64,000 bases of DNA, from positions 4,429,501 to 4,493,500 of the forward strand of contig NZ_CP096670.1 in NCBI RefSeq assembly GCF_023238625.1, written 5' to 3'. The notes beneath the pieces were generated by a model. It did not search any database, had not been told where the DNA came from, and was given only the letters and a program-made list of their open reading frames with translations. Origin of the DNA: Agarivorans sp. TSD2052. GTDB lineage: Bacteria > Pseudomonadota > Gammaproteobacteria > Enterobacterales > Celerinatantimonadaceae. A program made the position numbers and the translations under genes. Shown one piece after another: positions 1 to 9,226 of the stretch; position 1 is the stretch's first letter, and every line of letters starts with the position of its first letter.

Positions 1-752
1 TCAATTGCCGGCAACGGCGGCATTGTTTCAGCGCACATTTCTTGCAATTCACCTTTGCTAGAACGGGCCATGGCTGCTACAGCCAAACCCTGCGCAACTA
101 AACCATACAAACCACTATGGTTAGCACTGGTCGCCATCAAGTGATAGGCAATCTCCGCTTTATCTAAACCATCAATCGCACTGCTGTGAAATTTGCAATC
201 GGTATCATATAAGGCTAGCGGTAATGGCCGTTGCTGGCAAACATCTTTGGTGGCGGAACTGACCCAAATACCTTGGTCGTGACGCAGTAATAAACCCTCA
301 TCACTATCGGGGGGACGAGTAAGTATGGCTAAGTCTAGTTCCCCCAGATCAAGCTGCTCACGCAGCTGATAACTTGGTCCAGCTCGGAGTCGTAAGTACA
401 AATTAGGTATCTGTTGCTGCAGTATCTCGGTAAATAGCGGCAAAATCGATAAACTGTAATCATCAGGACAGCCTATACGCAGCTCAACTTTAGCCTTGCT
501 GTGTTTAAGCTCGGTCACGGCTTGATCATGTAAACTGACGATTCTACGGGCATAACTCGCCAAAGCTTGCCCTGCCGGGGTAAGTACTAGGCTACGCCCT
601 TCTTTTTCAAACAAAGGGCTATCACTTTCTTGTTGCAGCTTTTTCATTTGCGCACTAATCGCTGATTGGGTGCGAAAAGTTTGGCTGGCGGCACGGGTAA
701 AACTGCCACTTTCAACAAAAGCCACTAAGCTGCGTAAAGCATCAATATCCAT
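1..752 (-). CDS. LysR-family transcriptional regulator (3' end missing)
   Basis: The reading frame starts at an ATG (complement of 750-752) and stays open to the left edge of the window, giving about 250 residues without a stop. The N-terminus reads MDIDALRSLVAFVESGSF, and the following helix-turn-helix (AASQTFRTQSAISAQMKKL) is typical of LysR proteins. The rest fits the periplasmic-binding-like effector domain; only about 40-50 residues should be missing. It is divergent from the glutathione S-transferase gene with about 100 bp between them, the usual layout for a LysR regulator and its target. The effector cannot be deduced. Confidence 0.88.
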   Translation of the reverse strand, partial: MDIDALRSLVAFVESGSFTRAASQTFRTQSAISAQMKKLQQESDSPLFEKEGRSLVLTPAGQALASYARRIVSLHDQAVTELKHSKAKVELRIGCPDDYSLSILPLFTEILQQQIPNLYLRLRAGPSYQLREQLDLGELDLAILTRPPDSDEGLLLRHDQGIWVSSATKDVCQQRPLPLALYDTDCKFHSSAIDGLDKAEIAYHLMATSANHSGLYGLVAQGLAVAAMARSSKGELQEMCAETMPPLPAI

Positions 753-856
753 GTTCACCCATTAACAAGACTGATAGTTGCCATCAAAAATAATCGTTAT
801 TCAAAGCACAAGCAACTTGCCACACTAAATACCTATTCGTTAAGCAAGGAACAGCA

Positions 857-1474
857 ATGATTTTGCACGACTACTTACCTTCGGGAAATGGCTATAAAAT
901 TCGATTATTACTCAGCCTGCTAGGGCAAGAATTTCAAGTGAAGTGCTACAACATTGTTGCAGGAGAAACACGCACCGCTGCGTTTTTGGCACTGAACCCA
1001 AATGGCAAAATCCCCGTCTTGCAGTTCGACGACGGCCGCTGCCTAGCGGAGTCTAACGCCGTATTATTTTACCTCGCGCAGAATAGCGCATATTGGCCAC
1101 AAGATAGCTGGCAACAGGCACAAGTATTAAAATGGATGAACTTTGAGCAGTACAGTCACGAGCCTAATATTGCCTCGGTACGCTTTTGGTTAGGTCACGC
1201 CGGTATGAACGACACACGCCAAGCCCAATTAGAGGACAAGATGAAGCAAGGTTATGCCGCGCTGGACGTGATGGAGCAAACGCTCAATCAGCAAGACTTT
1301 TTTGTTGGAGAGCAAATGAGCATCGCTGATATCGCTTTATACGCTTATACCCATGTAGCCGAAGAGGGTGGCTTTGAGCTAAACGCGTACCCCGCAATTA
1401 GAAAGTGGTGCCAGCGTATTAGCCAATTGGACAACTATTTGGCGATTGATGATGAATCTGTAGTGATGCATTGA
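857..1474 (+). CDS. glutathione S-transferase family protein
   Basis: A 205-residue protein of normal length for a bacterial soluble GST. Residues 1-75 form the thioredoxin-like glutathione-binding half: NPNGKIPVL (47-55) contains the conserved cis-proline and ESNA (65-68) the glutathione gamma-glutamyl contact. The all-helical C-terminal half has the SIADIALYAY signature. The start is supported by AAGGA eight bases upstream. It would conjugate glutathione to electrophiles or reduce organic peroxides in the cytoplasm; the substrate is unknown. It is divergent from the LysR gene, its likely regulator. Confidence 0.9.
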   Translation: MILHDYLPSGNGYKIRLLLSLLGQEFQVKCYNIVAGETRTAAFLALNPNGKIPVLQFDDGRCLAESNAVLFYLAQNSAYWPQDSWQQAQVLKWMNFEQYSHEPNIASVRFWLGHAGMNDTRQAQLEDKMKQGYAALDVMEQTLNQQDFFVGEQMSIADIALYAYTHVAEEGGFELNAYPAIRKWCQRISQLDNYLAIDDESVVMH

Positions 1475-1489
1475 GTTTAGCTGAGCTAA

Positions 1490-1519
1490 AAAAAGGACCA
1501 AGCCGCGAACGGCTTGGTC
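1490..1519 (-). terminator. intrinsic terminator of the CurA-like reductase gene
   Basis: A 10-bp GC-rich stem (1496-1505 with 1510-1519, loop CGAA) is followed, reading leftward, by a run of T residues (A-run at about 1488-1494 on the plus strand). It ends the minus-strand reductase gene and may also insulate the convergent GST gene, although there is no T-run on that side. Confidence 0.8.
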
Positions 1520-1549
1520 AAACGCTTACATTTGCTCTTACAATTGCGC

Positions 1550-2545
1550 TTACAACTTCACAATTAACTTGCCTTGGTTTTCACCGCTAAACAGTAAATT
1601 AATACCATCAATTGCTGATGCTAAGCCGTCTAATACATGCACTCGGTATTGCAATTTACCGGCTTGTAGATAGCCGCCGACTTGCTGCATAAGTTGTGGC
1701 GCGCGGTCAAAGTGGTCAGGCATGGTAAAACCCTGAATTGATAAACGCTTTTTAACAACGCTGATCCAATTAGGTCCCGCTGATGGGGTTTCGTTGTTGT
1801 AATCGGCGATCATCCCACACACCACAATGCGCCCAAAAGCATTCATATTATCAACCGCGACTTGTTGAATTGCGCCGCCAGTATTCTCAAAATAAATGTC
1901 CACGCCATCTGGCGTTAACTCTGCCACTCGCGCGGCAATATCATCGGTTTTGTAATTCACAGCGCCATCAAAACCTAGTTCTTCCACCAGCCAGCGACAT
2001 TTCTCATCGCTGCCCGCCACGCCGATAACGCGTAAGCCCTCAGCCTTGGCTATTTGACCAACCAATGATCCCACTGAGCCAGCCGCGCCACTCACTAACA
2101 AGGTTTCGCCGGCTTTGGGTTTTGCTATTTCCAACAAACCTTGCGCAGCGGTCATACCCGGTAAAGCAAGAACCGCCAATACGGCTTCAGCAGGCAAGCC
2201 TGGTGGCACAATGTTCACACCAGTGCCATCGCTAACCGCTTGCTCTGTCCATCCAAACATTCCCATAACGCTTGCGCCTACAGGAAAGTTAGCATTATTT
2301 GATTCAATCACTTCAGCGATACCGCTAGCCCGCATCACATCACCCAGTGCAACAGGAGGAATGTAGCTATCGGTATCAGCACTCATCCAACCACGCATCG
2401 CCGGATCAAGTGACATATGAGTTTGCTTAACACGAAACTGCCCCTCAGCTAAAGCGTGAGTAGAATGCTCGCGAAGCTCAAAACAACTCGCTTCAATATG
2501 CGTAAGCGGGCGCTGAACTAAGTGAATTGATTGATAGCTAGACAT
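1550..2545 (-). CDS. NADPH-dependent oxidoreductase, MDR superfamily, CurA/YncB-like
   Basis: A 331-residue zinc-independent medium-chain dehydrogenase/reductase. The N-terminus with SLDPAMRGW is characteristic of the leukotriene B4 12-hydroxydehydrogenase / curcumin reductase (CurA) group. The Rossmann NADPH loop VSGAAGSVGS is at residues 151-160. Members reduce the C=C bond of alpha,beta-unsaturated carbonyls. AAGGA lies a few bases before the ATG. It is divergent from the LysR gene at 2674, which probably controls it. The physiological substrate is not deducible. Confidence 0.88.
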   Translation of the reverse strand: MSSYQSIHLVQRPLTHIEASCFELREHSTHALAEGQFRVKQTHMSLDPAMRGWMSADTDSYIPPVALGDVMRASGIAEVIESNNANFPVGASVMGMFGWTEQAVSDGTGVNIVPPGLPAEAVLAVLALPGMTAAQGLLEIAKPKAGETLLVSGAAGSVGSLVGQIAKAEGLRVIGVAGSDEKCRWLVEELGFDGAVNYKTDDIAARVAELTPDGVDIYFENTGGAIQQVAVDNMNAFGRIVVCGMIADYNNETPSAGPNWISVVKKRLSIQGFTMPDHFDRAPQLMQQVGGYLQAGKLQYRVHVLDGLASAIDGINLLFSGENQGKLIVKL

Positions 2546-2673
2546 AAAACTTCCTTAACATTGAGAGGCCGAAGCCGATTATTTTTATCGAAATCATTAT
2601 AAATAGACCTCCCACTTGGAATAAATAGCCTATTTAGCTAAACTTTATTGTCTTTTTAGCAAAAAAGGTCTTT

Positions 2674-3576
2674 ATGGATAAGCTCAGAGCACTACATTAT
2701 TTTGCCCATTTGGCCGAATCTGGCAGTTTCACCCAAACCGCGGAGGCCTTTTCTGTACCTCCTTCTTCGGTATCACGGCGTATTTCTGATTTAGAAGCTT
2801 TACTCAAGCAGCAGTTATTACAGCGTAGCACTCGGCAAGTAAAACTGACTGAATTAGGTGCGCTGTACTACCAACAGATATTACCCGCACTGCATGGTTT
2901 GAGTGATGCTGAAGACTTGCTAAAGCAACAGCAGCAACACCCAAGTGGGATGCTATCGATCAGCGCCATGCCCAGTTATGGAGAGCTTTGTTTAGCCCCC
3001 GTACTCAATAAATTTTCACAGCTATACCCCGATATCATCCTTGATTTACATTTTAGCGATCAGCTTAGTAACTTACGCCGTGACCAAATAGATATCGCGA
3101 TTAGAGGGGGGAAAGCCCCCGACGAGCGGATCGTCGCTAAACGACTATCGGAAAACCGCTTTGTACTCTGCGCGTCTCCAAAGTACTTGGCATTACATGG
3201 CCAACCCACCAGCCCCGAAGAGTTAAACCTGCACCCTTGTTTACGCTATCGAAGTCCAGAGTTGGTGCTGCCTTGGTTATATAAAGCCCAGCAACAATGG
3301 CAGGAGTTACAGCCGCCCATTCGCTTAATCAGTAATCATGGTGCCACTCTGGTTAATGCAGCTCTGGCCGGAGAAGGGATCGCCTTACTCCCCGAGTGGG
3401 GGATCAGTGAACAATTAGCCCAGGGTAGCTTAGTTAAATTTGACGTAGGCCAAGATATTAGGGTCTCTAAAGCCGACTCAACCGGAATTTATCTTTTATA
3501 CCAAGGGCTTAAATACCAGATCCCCAAAATAAGAGTAGCGGTGAACTTTTTGCTGGAACAGTTACCCCAGTACTAA
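2674..3576 (+). CDS. LysR-family transcriptional regulator
   Basis: A 300-residue, full-length LysR protein. The winged HTH occupies residues 1-60 (FTQTAEAFSVPPSSVSRRI) and the effector-binding domain residues 90-295. The N-terminal MDKLRALHYFAHLAESGSF resembles the AaeR/CrgA-type branch that often regulates a divergent oxidoreductase. The start follows AAAAAGG. The gap of about 130 bp to the divergent CurA-like reductase is the likely shared operator region. Confidence 0.9.
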   Translation: MDKLRALHYFAHLAESGSFTQTAEAFSVPPSSVSRRISDLEALLKQQLLQRSTRQVKLTELGALYYQQILPALHGLSDAEDLLKQQQQHPSGMLSISAMPSYGELCLAPVLNKFSQLYPDIILDLHFSDQLSNLRRDQIDIAIRGGKAPDERIVAKRLSENRFVLCASPKYLALHGQPTSPEELNLHPCLRYRSPELVLPWLYKAQQQWQELQPPIRLISNHGATLVNAALAGEGIALLPEWGISEQLAQGSLVKFDVGQDIRVSKADSTGIYLLYQGLKYQIPKIRVAVNFLLEQLPQY

Positions 3577-3778
3577 TTGTTAAAATATCAAGTTTTCAAA
3601 GCCAAGCCATTTTTTAGACTAAGCTTTACTCTCTAGCTAGTTCATTGTGCTACATGTACCGGTAAGCAGTTCAAAATTTGCACTTTTCTCTAGCGTTTTA
3701 TTTGTTAGGCTAATGTTAATAGAAAACTTGATTACTTGGTCTACTTTAACAATAAGCTCTCGGCAAAAGGATCTGTGT

Positions 3779-4888
3779 ATGAGCGAGCTGGTCAACGACC
3801 AACAATATGTGCGCTTTGTTGATGTAAAAAAAAGCTACGACCAACGCAGCTTAGTAGTAAAGAATTTCAATTTAGATATCCGCAAAGGTGAGTTTGTCAC
3901 CCTATTAGGACCATCGGGCTCAGGTAAAACCACCTGTTTGATGATGCTGGCTGGCTTTGAAGATGTCACTAGCGGACAAATCTTAGTAAACGGCCAAGCC
4001 ATTACCAATGTTGCGCCATATAACCGCAATATTGGCATGGTATTTCAGCACTACGCCTTATTTCCGCATATGACGGTGGCCGAAAACCTCGCTTATCCTT
4101 TGGTGGTGCGCAAGCTGCCTAGCGAAGAAATAAAACGCCGAGTGGCAGAGTCTTTAGCCTTAGTTGAATTAGACAGCTTCGGTAATCGTTATCCCGGCCA
4201 TTTATCTGGCGGGCAAAAACAGCGGGTAGCCTTAGCCCGTTCACTGATTTTTGAGCCCTCAATAGTCTTAATGGATGAGCCACTTGGCGCGCTAGATAAA
4301 AATTTACGCGAACAAATGCAGCTAGAGATAAAACGCTTACACGAATCTATCGGTTTCACCGCCATTTATGTTACCCATGACCAAACCGAAGCGTTGACCA
4401 TGTCTGATCGGATCGCAGTATTTAACGATGGCGTGGTCCAGCAATGTGATGCCCCCGATGTGCTTTACGAGCGCCCTAAAAACGCTTTTGTCGCCGACTT
4501 CATCGGCGAGAATAACCATCTAGCAGGCAAGGTTATCAAGCGCAGCGAAGGCGTCGCCACAGTAGAGCTAAGTGACGGCAGTGTCGTAAAAGGGCAAGCA
4601 ATGGATTGCCCTGAAGAACAACAAGCTTGTTTACTGGCGGTACGACCAGAAAATCTATTTATTCTCAGTGACAAACATCAATTTGAGAATGTTATTGAGG
4701 CCGAATTTATTACCCGCCTCTATGTCGGCGACTTTATTCGCTACTTTTTTAAACTTCGTGACAAAACTGAGCTGATGGTAAAAGTGCTCAACGATCACGA
4801 CGCGCCTACAATGGCTGCAGGCGCACTCACTCAACTAACGTGGTCCGTAACTGACGGGTTAGCTTTTGATACACCCCCGAAATCTTAA
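3779..4888 (+). CDS. ABC transporter ATP-binding protein, PotA-like (polyamine-type)
   Basis: A 369-residue ATPase with Walker A GPSGSGKT (44-51), signature LSGGQ (142-146), Walker B VLMDEP (163-168) and a C-terminal TOBE regulatory region, as in PotA/FbpC importers. A longer in-frame reading from 3647 exists, but this ATG has AAAGGA eight bases upstream and begins where homology-like sequence begins, so I choose it. It is the first gene of an operon of ATPase, binding protein and two permeases, the Pot/Yne-type order. The likely substrate is putrescine, spermidine or a related cation, but this is inferred from family only. Confidence 0.9.
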   Translation: MSELVNDQQYVRFVDVKKSYDQRSLVVKNFNLDIRKGEFVTLLGPSGSGKTTCLMMLAGFEDVTSGQILVNGQAITNVAPYNRNIGMVFQHYALFPHMTVAENLAYPLVVRKLPSEEIKRRVAESLALVELDSFGNRYPGHLSGGQKQRVALARSLIFEPSIVLMDEPLGALDKNLREQMQLEIKRLHESIGFTAIYVTHDQTEALTMSDRIAVFNDGVVQQCDAPDVLYERPKNAFVADFIGENNHLAGKVIKRSEGVATVELSDGSVVKGQAMDCPEEQQACLLAVRPENLFILSDKHQFENVIEAEFITRLYVGDFIRYFFKLRDKTELMVKVLNDHDAPTMAAGALTQLTWSVTDGLAFDTPPKS

Positions 4889-4906
4889 TGGTAAAGGATG
4901 GAACCT

Positions 4907-5953
4907 ATGAAACGTTTACTCCCGATTGTTGCACTTGCCACGGTTTGTAACCTTGCTAGCGCTGAACAGTTAACAGCAGTGTCGTTTGGTGGCGCCTATG
5001 GCGCAGCGCAACAAAAACACATGATAGACCCTTTTGTGGCGGAGACAGGCCACAAGATACTCTTTGAAAACTACTCCGGCGGCATTGCCGAAATCAAAGC
5101 TCAAGTAGAAAGTGGCAACATTCTTTGGGATGTCATCGATATTGAAGTTATCGATTTAGAACGCGCTTGTTCTGAAGGGCTACTAGAGGTCATTCCTCAC
5201 GATACCTTACCGCCAGGAGATGACGGTACGCCAGCTGCGGAAGACTTCAGTGAAGCGGCATTATCCAACGAATGTGGCGTAGGCAACATTGTGTGGACTG
5301 TATTGTACGCCTTCAGCAACGATACCATTAAGGGAGGACAACCTAGTACTATCGCCGATTTGTTTGACACTAAAAAGTATCCGGGCAAACGGGCACTACG
5401 TAAACGTCCACAAGTAAACTTAGAGTGGGCATTGATCGCTGATGGCGTGCCTAAAGAGCAGGTATACGAAGTACTAGAAACCGAAGAAGGACAAGCCAGA
5501 GCCTTTGCCAAACTGGCCACCATCTCAGATGACATCATTTGGTTTGACAGCTGGTCACAAGCACCACAACTGTTAAATGACGGCGGTGCGGTAATGGTTC
5601 AATCGGCTAATGGTCGTATTTTTGATGCCATTCAAAGTGAAGGTAAACCTTTTGAAATGGTATGGGACGCCCACCTTTATGACCTCGATGTTTGGGCCAT
5701 CGTAAAAGGCACCAAGAAAAAAGAATTGGCAATGGAGTTTATTCGCTTCGCTACGGGCTCTAAGCCTTTAAGTGGCATGCCAGAAGTCGCTTACGGCCCA
5801 ACCCGTAACTCTTCTTATGCCTATGTTGATAAAGCTGTAATTCCTAAGCTACCTTCTTCTCACCTTGATGAAGGACTAAAAGCCTCAGGTGAATTTTGGG
5901 CTGACTATGGTGAGTCTTTAGGTGAAAAATTCAACGAGTGGTTATTAAAATAA
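4907..5953 (+). CDS. periplasmic substrate-binding protein, PotD/PotF-like
   Basis: About 348 residues beginning with a clear Sec signal peptide (MKRLLPIVALATVCNLASA). An upstream ATG at 4898 would overlap its own ribosome site (AAAGGA 4893-4898), so 4907 is preferred. The mature protein opens with AVSFGGAYGAAQQKHM, typical of family-1 binding proteins for polyamines, opines or iron chelates (SBP_bac_8). The conserved DVIDIE and WFDSWSQAPQLL segments probably line the ligand cleft. It acts in the periplasm and delivers ligand to the two permeases downstream. The ligand is uncertain because PotD, PotF and opine-binding proteins look alike at this level. Confidence 0.88.
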   Translation: MKRLLPIVALATVCNLASAEQLTAVSFGGAYGAAQQKHMIDPFVAETGHKILFENYSGGIAEIKAQVESGNILWDVIDIEVIDLERACSEGLLEVIPHDTLPPGDDGTPAAEDFSEAALSNECGVGNIVWTVLYAFSNDTIKGGQPSTIADLFDTKKYPGKRALRKRPQVNLEWALIADGVPKEQVYEVLETEEGQARAFAKLATISDDIIWFDSWSQAPQLLNDGGAVMVQSANGRIFDAIQSEGKPFEMVWDAHLYDLDVWAIVKGTKKKELAMEFIRFATGSKPLSGMPEVAYGPTRNSSYAYVDKAVIPKLPSSHLDEGLKASGEFWADYGESLGEKFNEWLLK

Positions 5954-5960
5954 CCCAACT

Positions 5961-5981
5961 GCGAAGGGCTTTGCCCTTCGC
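5961..5981 (+). other. intercistronic hairpin between binding-protein and permease genes
   Basis: A perfect 9-bp stem (GCGAAGGGC, 5961-5969, pairing with 5973-5981; loop TTT) with no following T-run. Such hairpins after binding-protein genes usually protect the upstream mRNA 3' end, so the binding protein is made in excess over the permeases. That role here is inference. Confidence 0.6.
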
Positions 5982-6001
5982 CTGTTAAACCAGAGGTGAA
6001 G

Positions 6002-7246
6002 ATGGAAACTAGCAGTAGTCTTAGCGTTGAAGAGATCCTCTCCAGTAAACGTGTACTGAAACGTAAAAAACGGCTGTTGCTGTTGTTTACTACGCCGCTA
6101 TTAATTTTTGTCTTCATCACTTTTATTGCGCCCATTGCCACTATGTTATACCGGAGTGTTTATCACCCCACGGTCAGCCAACTGATCCCCTTAAGCTTAA
6201 GCCAAATGAAAAACTGGGACGAGACTCAGTCCGCACTGCCAGATGGAATGGTATTGCGCGAATTTAGCCTTGAGTTGCGATCCTTAGCCGAACAACGTTT
6301 ATCCGGAAAGCTAGCCGAAGAAATCAACCGTCTTAAGCCTGGTAGCTCCAGCTTAATTAAATCTACCGCTAGAAAACTCAGAAAACAAAAGCCTGAGCAA
6401 CTGCAGCTAACCGGAGACCAGTTTCTACTCGCTAGCCATAAAAAATGGCAAGACATCGAGCTATGGCGTGCCATTAAACGAGCAGGTCAACCGTTTACCG
6501 ATAGCTATTATTTAACCACCTTAGATTTAACCCGTAATTCGGCAGGAGAGATAGAACAGCGCGATACCCAAATCTACCTCAAACTGTATTGGAAAAGCCT
6601 TAAAATAGCCTTAATCATTACCCTATTGACGGCGATTTTTGCTTACCCGCTGGCTTACTATCTCGCCACCGCCCCCAGTAAAATAGCGAATCGCTTAATG
6701 GTATTAGTGCTATTACCATTTTGGACCTCACTATTAGTGCGCACCACCTCTTGGATTGCGATTTTACAAACCAATGGCGTGCTTAACTCAAGCTTGCAAG
6801 CCTTAGGCATAATCGACCAACCCTTTGAGTTGTTGTATACCGAATACGCCACCATTATCGCGATGACTCATATCTTATTACCGTTTATGATTTTGCCGCT
6901 ATATAGCGTTATGAAGAATATTGACCCTAGCTATTTACGGGCAGCCCTCTCGTTAGGGGCGAGGCCTATACCGGCGTTTTTTAAAATTTATTTGCCCATG
7001 ACCGTGCCTGGCGTCAGTGCTGGTGCGCTGTTGGTGTTTATTATTTCCATCGGCTACTACATTACTCCCGCCATTGTGGGGGGGACTGAAGGACAAATGA
7101 TTTCAAATATCATTGCCTTTCATATGCAGTCATCAAACAACTGGGAGCTGGCTGCCGCTTTAGGTTCGTTGTTATTGGCACTCATTCTTGCGCTGTATTG
7201 GGTCTACGACCGCTATGTAGGCGTCAACAATATTAAGTTGGGCTAA
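6002..7246 (+). CDS. ABC transporter permease, PotB-like, with a long periplasmic insertion
   Basis: 414 residues from the ATG at 6002, which follows AGAGG closely; a GTG at 5996 is also possible. The first membrane segment is at about residues 25-50 and the remaining five from about residue 195 on, with the EAA loop AALSLGARPIPAFFKIYLP in the C-terminal half. PotB-type permeases are usually 275-300 residues. Here about 130 extra polar residues (about 55-185) separate the first and second membrane segments and should face the periplasm. It forms the channel with the next gene's product. Confidence 0.88.
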   Translation: METSSSLSVEEILSSKRVLKRKKRLLLLFTTPLLIFVFITFIAPIATMLYRSVYHPTVSQLIPLSLSQMKNWDETQSALPDGMVLREFSLELRSLAEQRLSGKLAEEINRLKPGSSSLIKSTARKLRKQKPEQLQLTGDQFLLASHKKWQDIELWRAIKRAGQPFTDSYYLTTLDLTRNSAGEIEQRDTQIYLKLYWKSLKIALIITLLTAIFAYPLAYYLATAPSKIANRLMVLVLLPFWTSLLVRTTSWIAILQTNGVLNSSLQALGIIDQPFELLYTEYATIIAMTHILLPFMILPLYSVMKNIDPSYLRAALSLGARPIPAFFKIYLPMTVPGVSAGALLVFIISIGYYITPAIVGGTEGQMISNIIAFHMQSSNNWELAAALGSLLLALILALYWVYDRYVGVNNIKLG

Positions 7247-7248
7247 AT

Positions 7249-8109
7249 ATGAGAAACTATCCAAAATATTTCACTTTTTGGCACATCGTAGCCCACTATG
7301 GTTTACGCGTTTGCTCGCTATTAGTTCTGGCTTTTTTGATGCTGCCGATTATCGTCATCATCCCACTGTCGTTTAATGTGGAACCATTTTTTAGCTTTAC
7401 CGAAGGCATGTTAGCGCTGGATCCCGAAGCCTATTCGCTAAAATGGTACGCCGAAATTTGGAATGATGACAAATGGCTGCTAGCCATTAAAAACAGTTTC
7501 ATTATTGGTATTTTTGCCACACTTATCGCCACCGTATTAGGAACCTTAGCAGCGATCGGCTTAAGTAATCCCGCCATGCCTTGGCAGAAACTTTGGATGG
7601 CCATTTTATTGTCACCGATGATTGTGCCGCTGATTATTACAGCCGCTGGTATGTATTTCTTTTATAGCCAACTCAATTTAGCAGGCTCCTTTTTGGGAGT
7701 GATCTTAGCGCACGCAGCACTCGGAACCCCCTTTGTATTAATCACCGTAAACGCAGCACTCTCAGGCTTCGATTACTCTTTAGTTAACGCGTCCCTAGGC
7801 TTGGGCGCCCGCCCTACAATGACTTTTTTCAAAGTGATTATGCCCTTGATACGCCCCGGTGTCATATCGGGGGCCTTGTTCGCCTTCATCACCTCTTTTG
7901 ATGAAGTGGTGGTGGTTCTTTTTCTCGCAGGTCCAGAGCAACGAACCATTCCAAGACAGATGTTCTCGGGTCTACGTGAGCAAATTAACCCCACCATTTT
8001 GGCAGTGGCTACCCTACTGATCATTATTTCAGCGATGCTACTGTTTACCATTGAATACCTGCGTGCTCGTAGCGAACGTATTCAAAGTGGTGAATTAGAC
8101 GGTGAATAA
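7249..8109 (+). CDS. ABC transporter permease, PotC-like
   Basis: A 286-residue permease with six predicted membrane segments and the EAA loop ASLGLGARPTMTFFKVIMP near residues 180-200, which docks on the ATPase. The ATG lies two bases after the stop of the PotB-like gene, so translation is probably coupled. Unlike its partner it has the usual family length. It completes the four-gene importer operon that starts at 3779. Confidence 0.9.
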   Translation: MRNYPKYFTFWHIVAHYGLRVCSLLVLAFLMLPIIVIIPLSFNVEPFFSFTEGMLALDPEAYSLKWYAEIWNDDKWLLAIKNSFIIGIFATLIATVLGTLAAIGLSNPAMPWQKLWMAILLSPMIVPLIITAAGMYFFYSQLNLAGSFLGVILAHAALGTPFVLITVNAALSGFDYSLVNASLGLGARPTMTFFKVIMPLIRPGVISGALFAFITSFDEVVVVLFLAGPEQRTIPRQMFSGLREQINPTILAVATLLIIISAMLLFTIEYLRARSERIQSGELDGE

Positions 8110-8146
8110 ACTGGTTTAATATAAAAACAATGTAAAACAAATATTT

Positions 8147-8174
8147 AAACCTATGCCTTTCGAAGCATAGGTTT
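8147..8174 (+). terminator. probable transcription end of the ABC transporter operon
   Basis: A 10-bp stem (AAACCTATGC, 8147-8156, pairing with 8165-8174) with an 8-base loop lies 38 bases after the last permease gene. The T-tail is only three residues, so termination may be inefficient or need Rho. Confidence 0.5.
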
Positions 8175-8275
8175 GCGCTATAACAACTTTTATCCAAATA
8201 ACGGTAGTAAACCCTCCCCACACTAACTGTTCGACAACTATGCTAGTGCTAGTTCAGTTTCAATAAAACCTATTG

Positions 8276-8312
8276 AAAGGTTTAATCTATCATTAAAATA
8301 GATTCAATCACT
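8276..8312 (+). promoter_or_regulatory. OxyR-like binding site upstream of the Prx-Grx gene
   Basis: The spacing ATAG-N7-CTAT-N7-ATAG-N7-CTAT of the OxyR consensus is matched as AAAG (8276), CTAT (8287), ATAG (8298), CACT (8309). The two central quartets are perfect and the outer two partial. It lies about 80 bp before the start of a peroxide-reducing enzyme, a classic OxyR target. Binding itself is inference. Confidence 0.6.
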
Positions 8313-8391
8313 TTTACTTATCAAAAGGAAAAGTTGATACTAGCTACATCAAGTAATCAAACACCAGTTAACAACCTTGTTGGAGAAAAAT

Positions 8392-9120
8392 ATGTTAGAG
8401 AATCGCGAAGGCCAAACTATTCCAAGTGTTACTTTTCATACTCGCCAAAACGATGCATGGGTAGACGTGACAACCGAACAACTATTTAAAGACAAAACAG
8501 TGGTGGTTTTTGCCTTACCAGGCGCTTTCACCCCTACCTGCTCGTCAACCCATTTACCACGTTACAACGAACTAGCTGGCGTACTTAAAGACAATGGTGT
8601 AGACGACATCGTATGTTTGAGTGTCAACGACACCTTTGTTATGAACGCATGGTTAGCCGACCAAGAAGCTGAAAACATCACGGTAGTTCCTGATGGTAAT
8701 GGCGAATTTAGCCAAGGTATGGGCATGTTAGTAGACAAAGCTGACTTAGGTTTTGGCAAACGCAGCTGGCGCTATTCGATGCTAGTTAAAAACGGCGTGA
8801 TTGAAAAAATGTTCATTGAAGCGGATGTTGCTGGCGACCCGTTTGAAGTATCAGACGCCGATACCATGCTTAACTACATCAATAGCGATGCCAAGAAACC
8901 AGCTGCGATTAGCGTCATTACTAAACCAGGTTGTCCTTTCTGCTTAAAAGCTAAAGAGCTGTTAAAAGCGAAAGGTTTAGCCTTTGAAGAGGTGGTTCTA
9001 GGTACCGATGCAACCAGCGTTAGCCTAAAAGCCCTAAGTGGCCAGAGTAGCGTACCGCAGGTATTTGTAGACGGTAAGCACATTGGTGGCAGTGAAGACT
9101 TAGAAGCTTACCTAGCTTAA
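8392..9120 (+). CDS. hybrid peroxiredoxin 5-glutaredoxin (glutathione-dependent peroxidase)
   Basis: 242 residues from the ATG at 8392 (GGAG 7 bases upstream; a TTG at 8377 is less likely). Residues 1-160 are a Prx5 domain with the peroxidatic cysteine in PGAFTPTC (Cys50). Residues 172-242 are a glutaredoxin with the CPFC active site (181-184). The architecture and length match the Haemophilus influenzae PGdx hybrid, which reduces hydroperoxides with glutathione through its own glutaredoxin arm. It acts in the cytoplasm. An OxyR-like box precedes it and a flavin disulfide oxidoreductase follows. Confidence 0.95.
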   Translation: MLENREGQTIPSVTFHTRQNDAWVDVTTEQLFKDKTVVVFALPGAFTPTCSSTHLPRYNELAGVLKDNGVDDIVCLSVNDTFVMNAWLADQEAENITVVPDGNGEFSQGMGMLVDKADLGFGKRSWRYSMLVKNGVIEKMFIEADVAGDPFEVSDADTMLNYINSDAKKPAAISVITKPGCPFCLKAKELLKAKGLAFEEVVLGTDATSVSLKALSGQSSVPQVFVDGKHIGGSEDLEAYLA

Positions 9121-9131
9121 GCAGCACTACC

Positions 9132-9155
9132 CAGGCGAGTTGTTCTGCTCGCCTG
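9132..9155 (+). other. hairpin between the Prx-Grx and flavoprotein genes
   Basis: An 8-bp GC-rich stem (CAGGCGAG with CTCGCCTG, 8-base loop) sits 12 bases after the Prx-Grx stop and has no T-run. It may partially terminate or stabilise the upstream transcript, allowing the two genes to be co-transcribed at different levels. Confidence 0.45.
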
Positions 9156-9226
9156 AACCCCCAAGCTCTCGTGTACAAGGCTTATCTATTAGGCCATTTT
9201 TTAAAGATCGTTAAAAGGTAGTTACG

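Noticed and set aside
3647-3778. N-terminal extension of the PotA-like ATPase
   Set aside because: No ribosome site, hydrophobic non-family sequence, and a well-placed AAAGGA before the ATG at 3779.
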